A stretch of 64,000 nt of DNA from positions 1 to 64,000 of the forward strand of contig NZ_JALBGD010000002.1 in NCBI RefSeq assembly GCF_023507705.1, given 5' to 3'. The translations under genes were made by a program, and so were the position numbers. The notes below the pieces were generated by a model. That model was not told where the DNA came from. It did not search any database and worked only from the letters and a program-made list of their open reading frames with translations. Below, in pieces: positions 8,660-16,370 of this stretch; the stretch's first letter is position 1, and each line of letters begins with the position of its first letter. The DNA comes from Stappia sp. WLB 29 (GTDB lineage: Bacteria; Pseudomonadota; Alphaproteobacteria; Rhizobiales; Stappiaceae).

Positions 8660-9445
8660 ATGGCAACTCCTCTCGTCCAGATGCAGGACATCTGCATCTC
8701 CTTCGGCGGCGTGCATGCGGTCGACCATGTCAGCGTCGACCTGCACCCCGGCGAGGTGGTCGGGCTGCTCGGTCACAACGGCGCCGGCAAGTCGACCTTG
8801 ATCAAGGTCCTGTCCGGCGCCTATCGCGCGGACAGCGGCGAGATCCTGATCGACGGCAACCGCGCGACGATCAACAGCCCGCGGGATGCCCGCAACTACA
8901 ACATCGAGACGATCTACCAGACCCTGGCTCTGGCCGACAATCTGGATGCGGCCTCCAATCTGTTCCTCGGCCGGGAGATCGTCACGCCGCTCGGCTTCGT
9001 CGATGACGATGCGATGGAGGCCGAGACCCGCAAGATCCTCAGCCGCCTCAACCCGAATTTCCGCAAGTTCAAGGCGCCGGTGAAGGCGCTGTCGGGCGGT
9101 CAAAGGCAGTCCGTTGCCATCGCCAGAGCCGTCTATTTCAACGCCCGCATCCTGATCATGGACGAGCCGACGGCGGCGCTCGGCGTCCAGGAGACGCAGA
9201 TGGTCTCCGAACTGATCAAGGAACTGAAGAAGCAGGGTCTTGGTATCTTCCTGATCAGCCACGACATTCACGACGTGTTCGATCTGGCGGACCGGGTGGC
9301 GGTGATGAAGAACGGCAAGCTGGTCGGCACCGCCCGCACGCAGGACGTGACCAAGGACGAGGTGCTGGGTATGATCATCCTTGGCAAGTGTCCGGATGGG
9401 GCAATCCCGGGGCCCGGGGCGTTCACGGATGCATCCGCAGCTTGA
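8660..9445 (+). CDS. xylG: Single-domain sugar ABC transporter ATP-binding protein
   Basis: Cytoplasmic ATPase of 261 aa with one nucleotide-binding domain: Walker [10 protein letters not shown] (about residues 37-45), signature [14 protein letters not shown], Walker [13 protein letters not shown] and the switch His in ISHDIHD. E. coli XylG and RbsA are about 500 aa with two fused domains; this protein has only the N-terminal type domain, as in FrcA of Sinorhizobium fructose importers, so it must work as a homodimer. It starts 3 nt after the permease stop. The operon ends here; no clear terminator is seen before the next gene at 9530. Confidence 0.85.
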   Translation: MATPLVQMQDICISFGGVHAVDHVSVDLHPGEVVGLLGHNGAGKSTLIKVLSGAYRADSGEILIDGNRATINSPRDARNYNIETIYQTLALADNLDAASNLFLGREIVTPLGFVDDDAMEAETRKILSRLNPNFRKFKAPVKALSGGQRQSVAIARAVYFNARILIMDEPTAALGVQETQMVSELIKELKKQGLGIFLISHDIHDVFDLADRVAVMKNGKLVGTARTQDVTKDEVLGMIILGKCPDGAIPGPGAFTDASAA

Positions 9446-9529
9446 TGCAGTGCGGCAAGGCGTCAGGAAGTAAAGGCTTTTTCCGGGCCAGGACTTCTCA
9501 TCGCGGGTGAGTTCCCTTAGGCTTTGCGG

Positions 9530-10285
9530 ATGAACGCGCCACCGCCCGTGACAGACGATATCGCCCTGTTCCTCGATTTCGATGGAACGCTGGTCGAAAT
9601 CGCCCGAACGCCCGATGCGGTCGAGGCCGGCCGGGCGACCATTGCGTGCCTGGAAGGGCTCGTCGAGCATCTCGGCGGGGCTCTGGCGATCGTAAGCGGT
9701 CGCCCGATCCATGAGATCGACCACTATCTCGCACCTCTCCGGCTTCCCTGCGCGGGCCTGCACGGACTGGAAACCCGGCTGCATCCGGACGAAGACGTCC
9801 TGCGCGCGCCGGTGGCTCCCGAGATTGAGGAGTTGAAGGCTGCGCTTGCCGGCAGCGGGTTGCTCGGGCGCGGCGTGTCCATCGAGGACAAGGGACCGGC
9901 AATTGCCGTCCATTATCGAATCGCGCCCGATTGCGAGCACGCGGTCCTTGAGGTGATGCAGGCCGCCGTCGCCGAGCTTCCCGACCTGCATCTCGTGCGC
10001 GGCAAGATGGTGGTGGAGGCAAAGCCCGCCTTCCGCGACAAGGGCTGGGCGGTCGCGACCTTCATGGACCTTCATCCCTTTCGCGGCCGCACGCCGGTTT
10101 TCGTAGGCGACGACGTAACCGACGAGGACGGTATTCGCGCAGCCGAGTCCGTCGGCGGCTTCGGGGTCAAGGTGGGAACGGCCGACAGCCTTGCCCGTTT
10201 CCGCGTCGGCGACGTGAAAGGCGTTCGCGACTGGCTGGCCCTCGGTCTCCCGGCAAAGGTACTGGCAAGGACACCACATTCATGA
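9530..10285 (+). CDS. otsB: Trehalose-6-phosphate phosphatase OtsB
   Basis: HAD-superfamily phosphatase of 251 aa that dephosphorylates trehalose-6-phosphate, the second step of the OtsAB route to the stress solute trehalose. HAD motif I is DFDGTL near residue 16, motif II SGR in IVSGRPIHEID, motif III is around K-A-FRDKGWAV, and motif IV is VGDDVTDEDG. The ATG at 9530 is preferred; a TTG two codons upstream is possible. Its stop overlaps the start of the GH15 gene by 4 nt (ATGA). The three-gene order otsB, GH15, otsA suggests a single trehalose operon. Confidence 0.9.
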   Translation: MNAPPPVTDDIALFLDFDGTLVEIARTPDAVEAGRATIACLEGLVEHLGGALAIVSGRPIHEIDHYLAPLRLPCAGLHGLETRLHPDEDVLRAPVAPEIEELKAALAGSGLLGRGVSIEDKGPAIAVHYRIAPDCEHAVLEVMQAAVAELPDLHLVRGKMVVEAKPAFRDKGWAVATFMDLHPFRGRTPVFVGDDVTDEDGIRAAESVGGFGVKVGTADSLARFRVGDVKGVRDWLALGLPAKVLARTPHS

Positions 10286-12078
10286 CGCTCGACCGCAAGG
10301 CTTCCCTCGATCTCGCTCTCATCGGCAACTGCTCGATTGCGGCGCTGGTCGACAGGATGGCGCGGGTCGTCTGGCTGTGCCTGCCGCGCTTCGACGGCGA
10401 TCCGGTCTTCCATGGGCTTTTGGGCACGTGCAGCGACGAACGCGACGGGCTGTTTGCCATCGAACTGGAGAACGCGGTCCGCAGCGAGCAGGCGTACCAG
10501 GAGAATACCGCCGTCGTGGTGACGCGCATCTTCGACGATGCGGGCAATGCCATCGAGATCACCGATTTCGCGCCCCGCTTTCAGACCAAGGGACGCATGT
10601 TCCGGCCGACGGCGCTTGTCCGCCGGGTCCGCCCGCTGTCGGGCCATCCGCGGATCCGTGTGCGCTGCCGCCCGCGGTTCGACTATGGCGCACGTGTCCC
10701 GGAGGTCACTTACGGCTCCAATCACATGCGCTTCGTCGGCAACGGCCAGACAGTGCGGCTGACGACCAATGCCTCGATCACCTATGTGCGCGACGAGACG
10801 CCGTTCCTGCTCGACGGGCCGGTGTCGTTCTATTTCGGTCCCGACGAAAGCCTGACCCATCATCCCGAGACGCTGTGCCGCGAGTTCGAAGAAGAGACGG
10901 TGCTGCACTGGCGGCTCTGGACCCGGCGCCTCGGCTTGCCGCTCGATTATCAGGAAGCGGTGATCCGCGCCGCGATCACGCTGAAGTTGTGCACCTATGA
11001 GGAAACGGGCGCAATCATCGCGGCGGTGACGACGTCGATCCCGGAGGCGGCGAACAGCGGGCGCAACTGGGACTACCGCTATTGCTGGCTGCGCGATGCC
11101 TTCTTCGTGGTGCGGGCCCTCAATTCGCTCTCCGAGATGGAGACGATGGAGAACTATCTCCGCTACATCAACAACATCGCCTCGATGACCGGCAGCGGCC
11201 ACGTCCAGCCGCTCTACGGCATCGCGCTGGAAGATCGCCTGATCGAGACGACGGTGGACCTGCCCGGCTACCGGAACATGGGGCCGGTCAGGGTTGGCAA
11301 TCAGGCGTACGAGCATTTCCAGCACGACGTCTACGGCAATATCGTGCTCGGCGCCTCGCAGGCCTTCTTCGACAAGCGGCTCCTCCGCCAGCCCGGCGTC
11401 GACGACTTCGAGCGGCTGGAGGTCATTGGCGAGCGCGCCTTCGCCATGCACGATCAGCCCGACGCCGGCTTGTGGGAGTTGCGCACCCGTGCCCGCGTCC
11501 ACACCTCGTCCTCGCTGATGTGCTGGGCGGCCTGCGACCGCCTCGCCAAGATCGCGCGGCAGTTCGGTCGGAACGAACGGGCCCTGCTCTGGCAGGAGCG
11601 GGCCGATACCATCCGTTCCGTGATCCTGTCGCGCGGATGGAACCAGAACACCAACGCTTTCGTTGAAAGCTTCGAGGGGCGCGATCTCGACGCCAGCCTG
11701 TTGCTGATCGCCGAGGTCGGTTTCCTGCCGCCGCAAGATCCGCGCTTCATCGCAACGGTGGAGCGGATCGGCGAGACCCTTCGCCGGGGCAAGCATCTCT
11801 TCCGCTATCATGCCGCCGATGATTTCGGCGCGCCGGAGAACGCGTTCAACATCTGCACCTTCTGGTACATCGACGCGCTGGCGCGGATCGGCCGGAAGGA
11901 AGAGGCGCGCGACATCTACGAGACGATGCTGTCCTGCCGGAACCATGTCGGCCTGTTGTCCGAGGACACCGATCCGGTGACAGGCGAGATGTGGGGCAAC
12001 TTCCCCCAGACCTATTCGATGGTCGGTATCATCAATGGCGCCATGCGGCTGTCGGCCGGATGGGAAAGCCTCGTGTGA
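10282..12078 (+). CDS. Glycoside hydrolase family 15 protein (glucoamylase/trehalase type)
   Basis: Protein of 598 aa with an N-terminal beta-sandwich region and a C-terminal (alpha/alpha)6 barrel. GH15 hallmarks are the NSGRNWDYRYCWLRDAFF segment (about residues 254-271) and the C-terminal GLLSEDTDPVTGEMWGNFPQ region near residues 557-576. No signal peptide is visible, so it is cytoplasmic. Bacterial GH15 enzymes of this length are annotated as glucoamylases, but some (for example in mycobacteria) are trehalases. Being translationally coupled to otsB and upstream of otsA, a trehalose-hydrolysing role is plausible but inferred. It would give synthesis and turnover of trehalose from one transcript. 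Confidence 0.85.
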   Translation: MTLDRKASLDLALIGNCSIAALVDRMARVVWLCLPRFDGDPVFHGLLGTCSDERDGLFAIELENAVRSEQAYQENTAVVVTRIFDDAGNAIEITDFAPRFQTKGRMFRPTALVRRVRPLSGHPRIRVRCRPRFDYGARVPEVTYGSNHMRFVGNGQTVRLTTNASITYVRDETPFLLDGPVSFYFGPDESLTHHPETLCREFEEETVLHWRLWTRRLGLPLDYQEAVIRAAITLKLCTYEETGAIIAAVTTSIPEAANSGRNWDYRYCWLRDAFFVVRALNSLSEMETMENYLRYINNIASMTGSGHVQPLYGIALEDRLIETTVDLPGYRNMGPVRVGNQAYEHFQHDVYGNIVLGASQAFFDKRLLRQPGVDDFERLEVIGERAFAMHDQPDAGLWELRTRARVHTSSSLMCWAACDRLAKIARQFGRNERALLWQERADTIRSVILSRGWNQNTNAFVESFEGRDLDASLLLIAEVGFLPPQDPRFIATVERIGETLRRGKHLFRYHAADDFGAPENAFNICTFWYIDALARIGRKEEARDIYETMLSCRNHVGLLSEDTDPVTGEMWGNFPQTYSMVGIINGAMRLSAGWESLV

Positions 12079-12206
12079 CCTGACGCTCGCATTGGTCCGC
12101 AGATCGCTGCGGCCCTGATCTGATCATTCCCGTGTCCGCCCGGTCCGGCCTGCGGGTCGATGTCGGCCTGTGCCCATGTGGACGGACACGCAAACCGGAG
12201 GAACCC

Positions 12207-13589
12207 ATGTCCAGACTTGTCGTCGTCTCCAATCGTGTCGGACCGCTCAAGGATACGGGGCGGGCGGGCGGTCTGGCGGTGGCGCTTGTCGACGCGCTGA
12301 CGGAGATGGGAGGGCTGTGGTTCGGCTGGAGCGGTGAGGTTTCCGAGGAAGGCACTTTCGGCAATCTCAAGCAGGGCGGGGGCACCCGCAAGGTGGCGAT
12401 GGCGACGGTCGACATGACCCAGGCCGATTACGACGAGTTCTATGCCGGCTACGCCAACCGCACGCTCTGGCCGGTGCTGCATTACCGCCTGGACCTTGCG
12501 GATTTCGACCGGCGGTTCGAGGAAGGCTATCGGAGGGTCAACGAGCGTTTCGCCACGCGGCTGCGCCCGCTGCTGCAAGCCGACGACATGATCTGGGTCC
12601 ACGACTATCATTTCCTCGGCTTCGCGGCGGAACTGCGGGCGATGGAGGTCGGCAATCCGATCGGCTTTTTCCTGCACATTCCGTTCCCGGCGCCGGAAGT
12701 GCTCGCCGGCCTGCCGAATGCCGAGCGGCTGGTCCGCAAAATGCTCGCCTATGACGTGGTCGGTTTCCAGACGCGACGGGACGCGGCGAACTTCCGCCGC
12801 TTCGCGGTGGAGGAGCTGGGCGCGATTGAGCGCGACGGCGAGCGGCTGGATGTCGCCGGCGGCTCCGTGATTGCGCGTGCCTTTCCCATCGGGATCGATG
12901 CGGCCGGGTTCGCGCGACAGGCGACGACGCCGGAAGCGCGCCGTAACACGATGCGAACGGAGAAACTTCTCGTAGGCCGCCAGCAGATCATCGGAGTCGA
13001 TCGTATCGACTATTCGAAGGGATTGCCGGAGCGGTTTCGGGCGTTCGGTCGCCTGCTGGAGGACTATCCGGAGAACCGCGGCAAGGTGAGCCTGATGCAG
13101 GTAGCTCCGCCGTCCCGCGCCGAGCTCGACGCCTATGCGGAAATCCGGCGTGAGCTGGAGGAACTGTCGGGCAATATCAACGGCCGGTTCGCCGATCTCG
13201 ACTGGACGCCGATCCGCTACATGACCCGGTCCTTCACCCGGCGGGCGCTTGCCGGGCTCTACCGTGCCAGCCGCGTGGCGCTGGTCACGCCGCTTCGCGA
13301 CGGTATGAACCTAGTTGCCAAGGAATATGTTGCGGCGCAGCGGGCAGAGGATCCCGGTGTCGTGGTGCTGTCGCGGTTCGCCGGGGCGGCGGAAGACATG
13401 CCGGAGGCGCTGATCGTCAATCCGCATTCGGCGGAAGGTGTGGCGTCCAGCCTGCAGACCGCACTCAACATGCCGCTCGATGAGCGCCGGTCGCGCTGGC
13501 AGGCAATCTTCGACCGCATCTGCCGGAACGACGCCGCGTCCTGGGCGAATTCGTTCCTCGATGCCCTGCGCGGCCGGGCCGCGACCTGA
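12207..13589 (+). CDS. otsA: Trehalose-6-phosphate synthase OtsA
   Basis: Retaining GT20 glycosyltransferase of 460 aa that joins UDP-glucose and glucose-6-phosphate. Characteristic segments: LVVVSNRVGP at the N-terminus, the Tyr and Trp of the glucose-6-phosphate site in YAN-TLWPVLHY, WVHDYHF, GFFLHIPFP, VGFQTRRDAANF, GVDRIDYSKGLPERF and PLRDGMNLVAKEYV. The ATG at 12207 follows GGAGGA and gives the correct N-terminus. It lies 128 nt after the GH15 stop, in the same direction, so it may be part of the otsB transcript or have its own promoter. The gene converges on hpd, with a hairpin between. Confidence 0.93.
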   Translation: MSRLVVVSNRVGPLKDTGRAGGLAVALVDALTEMGGLWFGWSGEVSEEGTFGNLKQGGGTRKVAMATVDMTQADYDEFYAGYANRTLWPVLHYRLDLADFDRRFEEGYRRVNERFATRLRPLLQADDMIWVHDYHFLGFAAELRAMEVGNPIGFFLHIPFPAPEVLAGLPNAERLVRKMLAYDVVGFQTRRDAANFRRFAVEELGAIERDGERLDVAGGSVIARAFPIGIDAAGFARQATTPEARRNTMRTEKLLVGRQQIIGVDRIDYSKGLPERFRAFGRLLEDYPENRGKVSLMQVAPPSRAELDAYAEIRRELEELSGNINGRFADLDWTPIRYMTRSFTRRALAGLYRASRVALVTPLRDGMNLVAKEYVAAQRAEDPGVVVLSRFAGAAEDMPEALIVNPHSAEGVASSLQTALNMPLDERRSRWQAIFDRICRNDAASWANSFLDALRGRAAT

Positions 13590-13606
13590 CCGTACCTGCG
13601 ATCCGC

Positions 13607-13636
13607 AAAAAAAAAGGGAGCGGGCCTGCCGCTCCC
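13607..13636 (-). terminator. Rho-independent terminator of hpd
   Basis: On the minus strand an 8-bp GC-rich stem (GGGAGCGG and CCGCTCCC, 5-nt loop) is followed by nine T residues, 29 nt after the hpd stop. On the plus strand the same stem is followed only by a pyrimidine-rich run, so it could act weakly for otsA as well. Confidence 0.85.
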
Positions 13637-13665
13637 CTTCCGCTTCTTCGTTGACCGGGGCTGCC

Positions 13666-14778
13666 TTACTCGGCAGCGTCGGCCTTGATCACGCCGCGGC
13701 GGATCTGGTCTTCCTCGATCGATTCGAACAGGGCGCGGAAGTTGCCTTCGCCGAAGCCTTCGTCACCCTTGCGCTGGATGAATTCGAAGAAGATCGGCCC
13801 GATGACGGTCTTGGAGAAGATCTGCAGCAGGATCTTGGTCGTCCCGCCGTTCACCACGCCTTCGCCGTCGATCAGGATGCCGTGCTTCTTCATCCGCCCG
13901 ATGGGTTCGTCATGGCCATGCACGCGGTCGCGGGACATCTCGTAATAGGTGTCCGGCGGACCCGGCATGAACTTCAGCCCGTTGTCCGACAGGAGGTCGG
14001 TGGCGTCGTAGATGTCGTCCGTGCCGACCGCGATATGCTGGATGCCTTCGCCCTTGTACTTGCGCAGGTACTCGGCGATCTGGCTGGTGTCGTCCTTCGA
14101 CTCGTTGAGCGGGATGCGGATCTTGCCGCAGGGCGAGGTAATCGCCCGGCTGACGAGACCGGTGATGCGGCCGTCGATGTCGAAGAAGTGGATCTGCTTG
14201 AACCCGAACAGGTCGCGGTAGAAGTCCCACCACTTGTCCATGTTGCCGCGATAGACGTTGTGGGTCAGGTGGTCGAGGTAGTAGAAGCCGACGCCTGCCG
14301 GACGCGGATCGCGCTCGCCCAGCCACTCGAACTCGTCGTCATAGGCCGAGCCCTTGGCGCCGTAGGTCTCGACGAAATAGAGCAGCGATCCGCCGATGCC
14401 GACGATGGCCGGGACGTCCAGCGCCTTGTCGTCGCCGTGATAGGGCGTCGCGCCCTTGCTCACCGCATGCTCGAACGCGTGACGGGCATCGACCACGCGC
14501 CAGGCCATCGAGGGGGCGCAGGGGCCGTGCTCCTCGACGAAGCGCATCGCGTGCGAGCCGGGCTCGGCGTTCAGCACATAGGTGATGTCGCCCTGGCGGT
14601 AGAGGGTGATCGCCTTGGTCTTGTGCTTGGCGACGGGCGCATAGCCCATGCGGCGGAACAGGGCGTCGAGCTTTTCCGGCTCGGGGTGGGAAAACTCGAC
14701 GAACTCGAAGCCGTCCGTGCCGGCCGGGTTGGTGGCGTCGATCTTGGCGGGCGGTGCGTCGTGCGGAAACGGTCCCAT
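13666..14778 (-). CDS. hpd: 4-hydroxyphenylpyruvate dioxygenase
   Basis: Fe(II) dioxygenase of 370 aa that turns 4-hydroxyphenylpyruvate into homogentisate in tyrosine catabolism. The vicinal-oxygen-chelate fold shows the metal ligands His in YYLDHLTHNV, His in GIQHIAVGTDD and Glu in FFEFIQRKGDEGFGEGNF. The ATG at 14778 is preceded by GAGGAGGACAG. It is divergent from an Lrp/AsnC regulator, the usual arrangement for HPPD in alphaproteobacteria. Regulation by that protein is likely through the paired inverted repeats at 14828-14884. No homogentisate dioxygenase gene is in the window. Confidence 0.95.
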   Translation of the reverse strand: MGPFPHDAPPAKIDATNPAGTDGFEFVEFSHPEPEKLDALFRRMGYAPVAKHKTKAITLYRQGDITYVLNAEPGSHAMRFVEEHGPCAPSMAWRVVDARHAFEHAVSKGATPYHGDDKALDVPAIVGIGGSLLYFVETYGAKGSAYDDEFEWLGERDPRPAGVGFYYLDHLTHNVYRGNMDKWWDFYRDLFGFKQIHFFDIDGRITGLVSRAITSPCGKIRIPLNESKDDTSQIAEYLRKYKGEGIQHIAVGTDDIYDATDLLSDNGLKFMPGPPDTYYEMSRDRVHGHDEPIGRMKKHGILIDGEGVVNGGTTKILLQIFSKTVIGPIFFEFIQRKGDEGFGEGNFRALFESIEEDQIRRGVIKADAAE

Positions 14779-14827
14779 GCTGTCCTCCTCTGGAAAGCCA
14801 AACTTCGCACAGTATGCGCCCGGATCG

Positions 14828-14884
14828 ATGCAAGGTGCGTGCATTCTGGGTGAGTTATGGATTACCAATGCATGGAACGTGCAT
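14828..14884. promoter_or_regulatory. Two identical inverted repeats ATGCA-N7-TGCAT in the hpd regulator region
   Basis: Copies at 14828-14844 and 14868-14884 each read ATGCA, seven bases, TGCAT, and are exactly 40 bp apart (about four helical turns). They lie between hpd and the Lrp-type regulator gene, the first copy 50 nt upstream of the hpd ATG. Same-face tandem sites suit an octameric Lrp/AsnC protein. The second copy lies within the reading frame only if the regulator starts at 14857, which favours a downstream start. Binding is inferred. Confidence 0.7.
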
Positions 14885-14907
14885 TGATAGAGCTGGACGC
14901 GCACAAG

Positions 14908-15372
14908 ATGATGGACCTCGACCCTTTCGACATTCGCCTGCTTGCAAGCCTGCAGGACGATGCGGCGGTCACCAACCAGCAACTCGGGGAGCGGATCGGA
15001 CTGTCGGCCTCGCAGGTCTCCCGGCGACGTCAACGGCTGGAGGAGGCGGGCGTCATCCGTCGCTACCGGGCCGATGTCGATGCCGCGGCCGTCGGGTTCA
15101 GCGTGGTTGCCTTCGTCGGCGTCGCGCTCAATGCCCACAGCCGGCAGAACGCCCGTCGGTTCCGCGATTTGGTGCGAGCTTTGCCCGAGGTTCAGGAGGC
15201 GCATGTACTGACCGGCGACATGGACTACATGCTGAAGGTGGCGGTCACCGATCTTGCGGCGCTGTCGCGCTTCATCAATGACGAGTTGCTGCCGCACGAC
15301 GCGGTGCGCAACGTGCGCTCGTCCATCGCCATGGAGACGCTGAAGGACGACAACCGCCTGCCTTTTGCCTGA
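14908..15372 (+). CDS. Lrp/AsnC family regulator of hpd
   Basis: DNA-binding regulator of about 154 aa from the ATG at 14908. An N-terminal winged helix-turn-helix (LDPFDIRLLASLQDDAAVTNQQLGERIGLSASQVSRRRQRLEEAGVI) is followed by a RAM ligand domain (residues about 70-145, HVLTGDMDYMLKVAVTD). The frame stays open to 14857 (171 aa) with a GGTGAG ribosome site, but that extension has no family counterpart and would run over the second operator; 14908 or 14911 gives the normal Lrp length. Divergent from hpd, so probably a tyrosine-catabolite-responsive activator or repressor of it. Confidence 0.85.
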   Translation: MMDLDPFDIRLLASLQDDAAVTNQQLGERIGLSASQVSRRRQRLEEAGVIRRYRADVDAAAVGFSVVAFVGVALNAHSRQNARRFRDLVRALPEVQEAHVLTGDMDYMLKVAVTDLAALSRFINDELLPHDAVRNVRSSIAMETLKDDNRLPFA

Positions 15373-15485
15373 GCGGTAACGCCCTGTGCTTGCGGTCGCG
15401 GCTTTCTGTTCCCATTTGCAGTCATGAATGCGATCCGGGCACGCCCGGACTGCCGCCGATCGCAAGGGACTGGAGACAGACGACG

Positions 15486-16265
15486 ATGTTCGATGCACGC
15501 AAGCTGCTTGAGGAGTTCATGGGCCAGGGTGGCGGTTCCTCAGCAGGTTCCGGACGCACTGGTCCCGGCGGAAGTGGTGCCGGCGATCTTCTGGCGCGCG
15601 GCCAGGACTATCTGCGATCTTCCGGCTCCGGCGGACTTGCCGGCGGCGCGCTGGCAGGCGGCCTTGCAGGCCTGCTCCTTGGCACCAAGGGTGGCCGCAA
15701 GATCGGCAAGAAGGCGCTGACCTATGGCGGCATGGCACTGGTTGCCGGTCTCGCCTATAAGGCCTATCGCGATTACCGCGGTGGTGGTGGCGGAGCCGTT
15801 CCGGCGCCTGCGCAGAGTGCTCCGGACACTGCCTCCTCTTCTGCCCCCGTATTGCCGCCTCCCTCCAATTCGCCGTTTTCGCCGGCGCGCCAGCCGGGTG
15901 GGGAGGAGGAGTTCGCGCTCGTCCTGCTGACTGCGATGATCTCGGCGGCAAAGGCCGACGGGCATATCGATGCGGACGAGCAGCGCAAAATCTTCGACAA
16001 ACTCGATACGCTCGACCTTGACAGCGAGGCCAAGGCCTTCGTGATGGACGAGCTGCGCGCGCCGCTCGACATCGACCGCGTGGTGAAGGGGGCGAAGAGC
16101 CCGGAGGCGGCGCTGGAAGTCTATGCCGCCTCGCGTCTCGCCATCGATCCGGATCACCCGGCAGAGCGGGCCTATCTCCAGATGCTGGCCGCCCGTCTCG
16201 GGCTGGAGCCTGGCCTTGCAGAAGAGGTCGATCGCGCGGTTGCGGAGGCCGAAGCCTCGCTCTGA
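15486..16265 (+). CDS. DUF533/TerB-like inner-membrane-associated protein
   Basis: Protein of 259 aa. The N-terminal half is rich in Gly and Ser with a hydrophobic glycine-zipper-like stretch (residues about 54-95: GLAGGALAGGLAGLLLG and YGGMALVAGLAYKAYRDY). A Pro/Ser-rich linker follows (about 100-140), then a helical C-terminal domain with the TerB-type pattern ISAAKADGHIDADEQRKIFDKL, whose acidic residues could bind a metal. This is the YebE/DUF533 architecture. The biological role is not known; membrane or envelope stress has been suggested for relatives. It stands alone between hpd regulator and GMC genes. Confidence 0.78.
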   Translation: MFDARKLLEEFMGQGGGSSAGSGRTGPGGSGAGDLLARGQDYLRSSGSGGLAGGALAGGLAGLLLGTKGGRKIGKKALTYGGMALVAGLAYKAYRDYRGGGGGAVPAPAQSAPDTASSSAPVLPPPSNSPFSPARQPGGEEEFALVLLTAMISAAKADGHIDADEQRKIFDKLDTLDLDSEAKAFVMDELRAPLDIDRVVKGAKSPEAALEVYAASRLAIDPDHPAERAYLQMLAARLGLEPGLAEEVDRAVAEAEASL

Positions 16266-16370
16266 GGCGGCCCGCGTCCGACTGTTCCGGGCGCCGGGCT
16301 TTCCCTCCTTGCCATTGCTGGCGGCAGCGGGCATCGTTCCGCTCCACGCGGGCCAGGGCAGGGAGGAACC

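Noticed and set aside
14857-14907. Upstream start for the Lrp-type regulator at 14857
   Set aside because: A GGTGAG site precedes it, so it cannot be excluded, but the extra 17 residues have no family counterpart and would overlap one of the paired operators.
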